A DNA stretch of 64,000 bases from Actinomadura kijaniata NBRC 14229. GTDB lineage: Bacteria; Actinomycetota; Actinomycetes; Streptosporangiales; Streptosporangiaceae. Under the pieces are notes generated by a model, which did no database searches, was not told where the DNA came from, and saw only the letters and a list, made by a program, of their open reading frames with translations. Positions 59,482 to 64,000 of this stretch are shown in pieces. Every line of letters begins with the position of its first letter. The first letter of the stretch is position 1. The position numbers were made by a program, and so were the translations under genes. The stretch lies in contig NZ_BCQR01000013.1 of the NCBI RefSeq assembly GCF_001552175.1, positions 17,485-81,484 of the forward strand, read 5' to 3'.

Positions 59482-60633
59482 ATGACACGTGCGGTCTGGA
59501 TGCTGGCCGATCGGCGTACCGCCGACGCCGCCAAGCGGAAGCTGGACCGCCGCGAGATCGGCGCGCAGGCGGGGCTCGGACTGCTCGCGGCGCTCGTGGC
59601 CGGTGGCGGCCTGCTCTGGGCGGTGACCGCGGCGCATTCGGGCGCCGTGTCCGCCGGGGACCTGACCATGTTCGTGGACGCGGTGGCCGCGGTGCAGGGC
59701 GGGCTCGCCACACTGGCCCGGGACACCGCCCGATGCCACCACGCGCTCCTGCTGCTCGACCACTACCTCGAGGTGACCACGGCCGGGCCCGATCTCCAGG
59801 TGCGGGCGCGGCCACGCCCGCTGCCGGGCCTTCGTCAGGGGATCGAACTGCGGAACGTGTGGTTCCGCTACTCCGACCAGCATCCGTGGATCCTGCGCGG
59901 GCTCGACCTGCGCATCCCCCGGGGGAGCGCCCTGGCGCTGGTCGGCCTGAACGGCGCCGGGAAGTCCACGCTGGTGAAGCTGCTGTGCAGGTTCTACGAT
60001 CCCACGCGGGGCCAGATCCTCTGGGACGGCGTGGACATCAGGGACGTCGACGCCGGTGAACTGCGGCGGCGCATCGGCGCGGTGTTCCAGGACTACATGA
60101 GCTATGACATGAGCGCGTCCGAGAACATCGGCCTGGGCGACCTGGACGCGCTGCACGACCGGGCGCGGATCGAGGCCGCCGCCGCCCGGGCCGGCGTTCA
60201 CGACACCCTCGCGGGCCTGCCGCACGGGTACGACACGCTGCTGACACGGCTGTTCTTCATGGAGTCCGACAAACAGGATCCGGCCACCGGGGTGGTGCTG
60301 TCGGGTGGACAGTGGCAACGCCTGGCGATAGCGCGCGCCTTCGTGCGCGACCGCCGCGAACTGATGATCCTGGACGAGCCCTCGTCGGGCCTGGACGCCG
60401 CGGCCGAGCACGAGATCCACACCTGTCTCGCCCGCCACCGCGGCGGGCGGACCAGCCTGCTGATCTCCCACCGGCTCGGCGCCGTCCGCGACGCCGACGT
60501 CATCGTCGTGCTGCGCGGCGGAAGGATCGTGGAGAGGGGAGACCATCACGCCTTGCTGGCCGCCGCGGGGGAGTACGCCCGGCTGTTCCACCTGCAGGCC
60601 TCCCGTTACCAGGCCGACACCCCCGCCTCATGA
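59482..60633 (+). CDS. ABC transporter ATP-binding protein with truncated membrane domain
   Basis: About 383 residues from ATG 59482. A partial membrane region keeps only one or two helices (AQAGLGLLAALVAGGGLLWA). A complete exporter-type ATPase domain follows: Walker A ALVGLNGAGKSTLVKLL, signature VVLSGGQWQRLAIARAF, Walker B LMILDEPSSGLDA and H-loop LLISHRLGAVRD. Full ABC exporters of this kind have six helices and about 580-600 residues, so the 5' half is missing, probably lost at the junction with the ccr remnant. It overlaps the signal peptidase gene by 4 bases. The pair looks like a peptide-export module. Confidence 0.85.
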   Translation: MTRAVWMLADRRTADAAKRKLDRREIGAQAGLGLLAALVAGGGLLWAVTAAHSGAVSAGDLTMFVDAVAAVQGGLATLARDTARCHHALLLLDHYLEVTTAGPDLQVRARPRPLPGLRQGIELRNVWFRYSDQHPWILRGLDLRIPRGSALALVGLNGAGKSTLVKLLCRFYDPTRGQILWDGVDIRDVDAGELRRRIGAVFQDYMSYDMSASENIGLGDLDALHDRARIEAAAARAGVHDTLAGLPHGYDTLLTRLFFMESDKQDPATGVVLSGGQWQRLAIARAFVRDRRELMILDEPSSGLDAAAEHEIHTCLARHRGGRTSLLISHRLGAVRDADVIVVLRGGRIVERGDHHALLAAAGEYARLFHLQASRYQADTPAS

Positions 60634-61184
60634 ACGCGCCGGTCACCGCCGTCCTGGGAGCGGTGGTCGCGATCCTCTGCGCGGGGTGGGCCGCCGCCGG
60701 GCTGCTGAGGCGCCACCTGGTGATCGTCACCGTGCGGGGAAGCAGCATGGAACCGTCCTTCCACGACGGTGACCGGGTCCTCGTACGCCGGACCCGGTCG
60801 CTCACCGCGGGCCAGGTGGTCGTGGTGGAGGGCCCTGACGGTGACGACGCACCGGCCGGTCCTCCGCTGGACCGTCAGGACGCCCCGGGGGCGGTGTCCG
60901 CACGGAACTGGATGATCAAACGTGTCGCGGCCGGCCCTGGAGACCCCGTGCCCCGTGAACGGGTGCCCCTGCTCGCCGACACGCCGGACGGTGTGGTGCC
61001 GGAAGGCCGGGTCATCCTGCTGGGGGACAACCACCGGGCCAGCTACGACTCCCGGCACCTGGGCTTCTTCCCGGTCGAGCGCGTGCTGGGCACGGCGCTG
61101 GCCCCGTCCGCTCGCCGACGGCGGACGCGCGGGCGGCCTCATGGCCAGGAGCCGGGCCCTGACCTGCGGCCGAACCGCACCTGA
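60630..61184 (+). CDS. S26 family type I signal peptidase
   Basis: 184 residues. An N-terminal membrane anchor (VTAVLGAVVAILCAGWAAAG) is followed by the catalytic Ser in VTVRGSSMEPSFHDGDRVLV, the general-base Lys in NWMIKRVAAGPGD and the conserved VILLGDNHRASYDSRHLGFF. It is short for a housekeeping LepB and translationally coupled to an ABC exporter gene. This context is typical of dedicated maturation/export systems for small peptides. A precursor gene is not visible in the next kilobases. Confidence 0.9.
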   Translation: MNAPVTAVLGAVVAILCAGWAAAGLLRRHLVIVTVRGSSMEPSFHDGDRVLVRRTRSLTAGQVVVVEGPDGDDAPAGPPLDRQDAPGAVSARNWMIKRVAAGPGDPVPRERVPLLADTPDGVVPEGRVILLGDNHRASYDSRHLGFFPVERVLGTALAPSARRRRTRGRPHGQEPGPDLRPNRT

Positions 61185-61209
61185 TCTCGGCGGCGCACCG
61201 TCATGGCCG

Positions 61210-61234
61210 CCCCGGGAGCGGGAGCGTCCCGGGG
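61210..61234. terminator. Bidirectional hairpin between signal peptidase and cupin genes
   Basis: CCCCGGGA (61210-61217) and TCCCGGGG (61227-61234) are perfect 8-base arms with a 9-base loop. It lies between the convergent signal peptidase and cupin genes and ends one base from the cupin stop. Confidence 0.65.
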
Positions 61235-61744
61235 TCAGACGAAGAAGCTGTCGTGGCGCAGGAAGAACTCCGCGCGCTCCTCCTCGCTGAGGCCGGCCAG
61301 TTCGGTGAGGCCTTCGAAGTACTCCTCGCGGGGTGCTCCGGGGGCGAACAGCATGAGCATGGAGGCGGGTTCGCCGGACTCGTTGCGGAAGGCGTGCAGC
61401 CCGCCCACCGGGACGTACAGGTAGTCGCCGGAGGTGGCGTCGATCCAGCGCCGGCCGTCGAACAGCCGCATCGTGCCCGACAGGATGAAGAACGACTCCG
61501 ATATCGCCTTGTGGAAGTGCGTGCTGGGCCCGGCCGCCTCCGGCCCCATGTCCACTCGGTACAGGCCATACTCGCCTCCGGTGGAGGCGGTGGTGGACAG
61601 GTAGTGGTAGGCGGTGCCCCGGGAGACGTTGGGGCCGTCGGTGGCGACGGGCCTGGAGACGAAGTCGGGCGCGGTGGTCGCGGGCCGGAAGGTGGCGCTG
61701 GTCTCGCCGTGCTCGCCGAAGTAGCGGGGGGAGGGGTAGGACAC
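61235..61744 (-). CDS. Cupin-domain protein
   Basis: 169 residues with a single cupin. The first motif is GPSTHFHKAISESFFILSGT (two His and Glu), the second GDYLYVPVGGLHAFRNESGE. The metal-binding His are HFH and LHAF. Start ATG 61744 lies opposite a MarR gene, with a repeat-rich spacer. Cupins beside MarR regulators are often dioxygenase-like or detoxification proteins. The substrate is unknown. Confidence 0.88.
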   Translation of the reverse strand: MSYPSPRYFGEHGETSATFRPATTAPDFVSRPVATDGPNVSRGTAYHYLSTTASTGGEYGLYRVDMGPEAAGPSTHFHKAISESFFILSGTMRLFDGRRWIDATSGDYLYVPVGGLHAFRNESGEPASMLMLFAPGAPREEYFEGLTELAGLSEEERAEFFLRHDSFFV

Positions 61745-61768
61745 GGTCGCTCCTTGGACGAGGGCTGA

Positions 61769-61820
61769 TTAGATGAGTGCTAAGATAGTTGGTGATCGCA
61801 TGAGTGTCAATTAAATGAGC
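61769..61820. promoter_or_regulatory. MarR control region with ATGAG repeats
   Basis: Within the divergent spacer three ATGAG(T/C)G copies occur (about 61773, 61800 and 61815). The first sits inside the small palindrome TTAG-ATGAGTG-CTAA (61769-61783). The region is markedly AT-rich. It is the likely MarR operator and the promoter region for both genes. Confidence 0.55.
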
Positions 61821-61847
61821 GCTCGTCTATCTGGCGTGGGGGGAAAC

Positions 61848-62357
61848 ATGGCGGACGCGGTGGAGGCGGTACTGGAGCAGTGGCGTCGGGAGTGTCCCGA
61901 CCTGGACGTCTCGCCGATCGGCGTCGTCGGCCGGATCATGCGGCTGTCCCGGCTGTGGGACAAGGAGATCAAGGACTTCCTCGGCGGGCACGGGCTGGAG
62001 CCGGGCGAGTTCGACGTGCTGTCCACGCTGCGGCGCTCGGGCGAGCCCTACGAACTGACCGCCAAGGCCTTCCTCAGGGCCTCCCTGGTCACCACCGGGG
62101 CGATCACGCTGCGGGTCGACCGCATGGCGGCCAAGGGCCTGGTCACCCGCGAGCCCGACGCCACCGACCGCCGCTCGGTCAGGATCCGCCTCACCCCGCT
62201 GGGTCTGGAGACCATCGACCGGATCCTGCCCCTCCACCTGGCCAACGAGGCCCGCCTCCTGGAGGGCCTCGACGCCGGCGAACGCCGGGATCTGGCGGCC
62301 GTGCTCTCCGGGCTGCTGGAGTCCCACGGCGACACGGCCACCTCCACCGGCCGCTGA
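61848..62357 (+). CDS. MarR family transcriptional regulator
   Basis: 169 residues. ATG 61848 follows GGGGGGAAAC. The winged helix includes GLEPGEFDVLSTLRRSGEPY, RASLVTTGAITLRVDRMAAK, and the wing EPDATDRRSVRIRLTPLGLE, the classical MarR DRR/T motif. It is divergent from the cupin gene, which it probably represses. An effector is not identifiable. Confidence 0.93.
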   Translation: MADAVEAVLEQWRRECPDLDVSPIGVVGRIMRLSRLWDKEIKDFLGGHGLEPGEFDVLSTLRRSGEPYELTAKAFLRASLVTTGAITLRVDRMAAKGLVTREPDATDRRSVRIRLTPLGLETIDRILPLHLANEARLLEGLDAGERRDLAAVLSGLLESHGDTATSTGR

Positions 62358-62398
62358 CCCGCATCCGTTCCTCGGGGACGCCCCGGCGTGCGGTGTCG

Positions 62399-63142
62399 CT
62401 ACAGGCGCCGTGACATCAGGAACAGCGGCAGTCTGCCGCAGCGGGCGAGCACGCAGCCGTCGCCCTCCACGGCCTCGCCGGGTCCGGCCTCGCGGACGGT
62501 CCCCAGGTCGAGCCCGCGCAGCAGGGCGCCGGTCAGGTGGCGGGCCGACCTGGAGACGATGACGCGGCCCTGGGAGTTGACCAGCACCGCGCCGGGCGGC
62601 ATCGGCGGCAGCACCGACGGCTCCAGGCGCCGCACGAACAGGTCGGCTCCGGCGATGCCGAGGAACCCCTCCCCGTCGAGCACGGGCGTGGACAGCGTGA
62701 GGATGTACTGGTCGGTCCCGTAGTAGTCGACGTACGGGCCGTGCACGTGGACGCGGCCGGTGTCGCGCGGCACGGTGAACCAGCCGTAGCGGGTGTAGTC
62801 GTAGAAGCCGGGGCTGGCCGGGTCGAGGTCGACGACGAGGCGTTCGGCGGGGGAGGTGCCCGCGGCCTGCCACCATTCGAGCCACATCGGCGCGTCGGCC
62901 AGCAGGCCGGGCGCGGCGACGAACCCGGCGCCGCTGACCAGGGCCGCGTGCCGCCCGATGAGCGCCGCCGCGTCGTCGCGCAGCGGCTCGACGGCCGCCC
63001 GGTCGGGGCGGGACGCCGCGCGGATCAGCGTCACGGCCCGGCCGCCCAGGTCCTCGACGGAGCCCAGCACGGCGTCGAAGACGTCGCCGACCTCGCGGCT
63101 CGCGGCGGCGGCCTGCGCAAGTGCTTCGGTCATCCCGTTCAC
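62399..63142 (-). CDS. Cache-domain protein co-translated with FadR regulator
   Basis: 247 residues. GTG 63142 overlaps the FadR stop by 4 bases (GTGA); ATG 63133 is an alternative. The Cache/PDC-type sensor domain is seen as YDYTRYGWFTVPRDTGRVHV, HGPYVDYYGTDQYILTLSTP and VLDGEGFLGIAGADLFVRRL. There is no signal peptide and no obvious transmembrane helix, so it appears to be a soluble cytoplasmic ligand-binding protein. That is unusual for Cache domains, which are normally extracytoplasmic. The ligand is probably a small organic acid or amine; inference only. Confidence 0.82.
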   Translation of the reverse strand: MNGMTEALAQAAAASREVGDVFDAVLGSVEDLGGRAVTLIRAASRPDRAAVEPLRDDAAALIGRHAALVSGAGFVAAPGLLADAPMWLEWWQAAGTSPAERLVVDLDPASPGFYDYTRYGWFTVPRDTGRVHVHGPYVDYYGTDQYILTLSTPVLDGEGFLGIAGADLFVRRLEPSVLPPMPPGAVLVNSQGRVIVSRSARHLTGALLRGLDLGTVREAGPGEAVEGDGCVLARCGRLPLFLMSRRL

Positions 63143-63891
63143 CGTCCCATGAGGCCGAGGTGCAGCTCGATGAGCCGCTCGATCGCCTCGGTCACGTGCC
63201 GCCGGGCGAGCCGGGCGGCCTCCTCGCCGTCGGCGGCCCCGATCGCCCCGGCGATCTCGTGGTGCTGCCGGGCCATCCTGTCGCGGGTGGCGGCGTCCGC
63301 GCTGGGAAGCCACAGCAACGGGCCGATCTCGGTCTGCATGCCGATCTCCTCACGGGTGAGCCGGGCCGACTGGGCGGCGGCGGCCACCTCGACGTGGAAC
63401 CAGCCGTCGGTGCGGTGCCGGCGCTCGGGCCGTTCGGCGGCGTCGAACGCCCGCGCGGCGTCCTCCAGGCGCCGCACGTCGTCGGCGGAGGCGCGTTCGG
63501 CGGCCAGCAGCGCCGCGCCCGCGGCCAGGGCGCCGTAGTGGTCGCCGAGGTCGCGAAGGTCCTCGGCGGACAGCTCGCGCAGCCGGGCGCGCAGGTGGTC
63601 GGCGGTCTCCCGGGGTGCGGGGGCGCGCACGAAGCTGCCGCCGCCCCGGCCGCGGCGGGTCTCGATCAGGCCCTGCCCGCGCAGCCCGCCGAGCGCCTCG
63701 CGGACCGTCGCGATGGCCACGCCGAGCTGTTCGGCCAGGTCGGCCTCGCTGGGCAGCTGCTCGCCGTCGGCCAGCAGCCCGAGCGAGATCGCGTCGGCCA
63801 GCCGCCGGGTGATCAGCTCGGCCCGGCCCAGGCTGTCCAGGGGGCTGAAGACGGCGAGCCGCGTGATCGCGGACGCGTCCGGCGCGGGCAT
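63139..63891 (-). CDS. FadR-subfamily GntR transcriptional regulator
   Basis: 250 residues. The winged helix is LITRRLADAISLGLLADGEQ, LPSEADLAEQLGVAIATVRE, ALGGLRGQGLIETRRGRGGG. The FCD-type helical effector domain from about residue 95 carries the His/Asp metal-site pattern (DGWFHVEVAAAAQSARL, HHEIAGAIGAADGEEAARLA). Its start sits 50-85 bases from nested inverted repeats at the window edge, so it probably represses a divergent gene beyond 64000 and its own operon with the Cache protein. Confidence 0.92.
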   Translation of the reverse strand: MPAPDASAITRLAVFSPLDSLGRAELITRRLADAISLGLLADGEQLPSEADLAEQLGVAIATVREALGGLRGQGLIETRRGRGGGSFVRAPAPRETADHLRARLRELSAEDLRDLGDHYGALAAGAALLAAERASADDVRRLEDAARAFDAAERPERRHRTDGWFHVEVAAAAQSARLTREEIGMQTEIGPLLWLPSADAATRDRMARQHHEIAGAIGAADGEEAARLARRHVTEAIERLIELHLGLMGR

Positions 63892-63941
63892 CGGGCTCCT
63901 TCGCGAGGGTCTGGGAACGGGGAAGGCAACCCCTTGCCATT

Positions 63942-63974
63942 AAACATCTGGACCCGTATGTTTTCGGCCAGATG
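63942..63974. promoter_or_regulatory. Nested palindromes upstream of the FadR gene
   Basis: CATCTGG (63945-63951) and CCAGATG (63968-63974) form an inverted pair. Nested with it, AAACAT (63942-63947) and ATGTTT (63958-63963) form another. They lie just upstream of the regulator start, the usual position for FadR-type operators. Confidence 0.6.
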
Positions 63975-64000
63975 CTACTGCAGGGGCATCGCTGACGTCA

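Noticed and set aside
1..64000. CRISPR arrays, tRNA or rRNA genes
   Set aside because: No regularly spaced direct repeats and no tRNA-like cloverleaf or rRNA sequence was noticed on either strand. A scan with tRNAscan-SE and a CRISPR finder would settle this.

Overview
The window is very G+C-rich DNA with strong third-position GC bias. GTG and TTG starts are frequent, and many neighbouring genes overlap by 4 bases (ATGA or GTGA). A DUF5753-type XRE regulator beside a DUF397 protein, ECF42-type sigma genes, many TetR/LysR/GntR regulators and abundant secreted hydrolases together point to a filamentous actinomycete. A Streptosporangiales/Thermomonosporaceae-like chromosome is my guess, but the genus is inference. 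No tRNA, rRNA, CRISPR array or intact transposon was seen. Most of the window looks like accessory or chromosome-arm content, with several decayed gene fragments.

Layout. 0-9.4 kb: a thioredoxin-reductase-like flavoenzyme, a TetR regulator with a small membrane protein, a PLP enzyme, a whiJ/abaA-type developmental locus (XRE-DUF5753, DUF397, HATPase), a PfkB kinase and several unassigned proteins. 9.7-12.6 kb: a secreted basic cysteine-containing protein and a secreted peptidoglycan-binding protein, set in long gene-poor DNA that holds an IS3-type transposase remnant. 12.6-18 kb: an SRPBCC-ArsR pair with palindromic operators, an SDR, and a TetR gene divergent from an aldo/keto reductase and a flavin monooxygenase-like gene. 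18-22.4 kb: a LysR gene divergent from an operon of three different RraA-family genes, an aminotransferase and a 47-codon ORF. 22.5-33 kb: a TetR/MMPL efflux pair, adenylate kinase, a universal stress protein, a TPR protein, an SDR, an NhaA antiporter and a YtrA-type GntR/membrane pair. 33.4-44.8 kb: a lipase, an rsbQ-rsbP-rsbV signalling operon and four secreted alpha/beta hydrolases, including a PHB depolymerase with permuted motif order. 44.9-57 kb: a YCII-ECF42-DinB operon, a GH5 enzyme, a MEDS-domain protein, an SDR, a metallo-beta-lactamase-fold lipoprotein, and a LysR gene divergent from a SnoaL gene followed by a hydrolase-NmrA pair. 57-64 kb: membrane proteins, a frameshifted crotonyl-CoA carboxylase/reductase remnant, a 5'-truncated ABC exporter gene with a signal peptidase, a cupin/MarR divergent pair and a FadR/Cache pair.

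How genes may work together. The strongest functional unit is 34.6-37.1 kb. There an RsbQ orthologue (triad Ser95/Asp217/His245) is translationally coupled to a PAS-coiled coil-PP2C phosphatase and a STAS protein, the parts of an energy-stress partner-switching module. The least explained unit is the triple RraA plus aminotransferase operon. It could deaminate a gamma-hydroxy amino acid and cleave the resulting hydroxy-oxo acid by retro-aldol chemistry, possibly as a heteromeric aldolase. Many regulators here have visible palindromic candidate operators next to their targets, listed individually.
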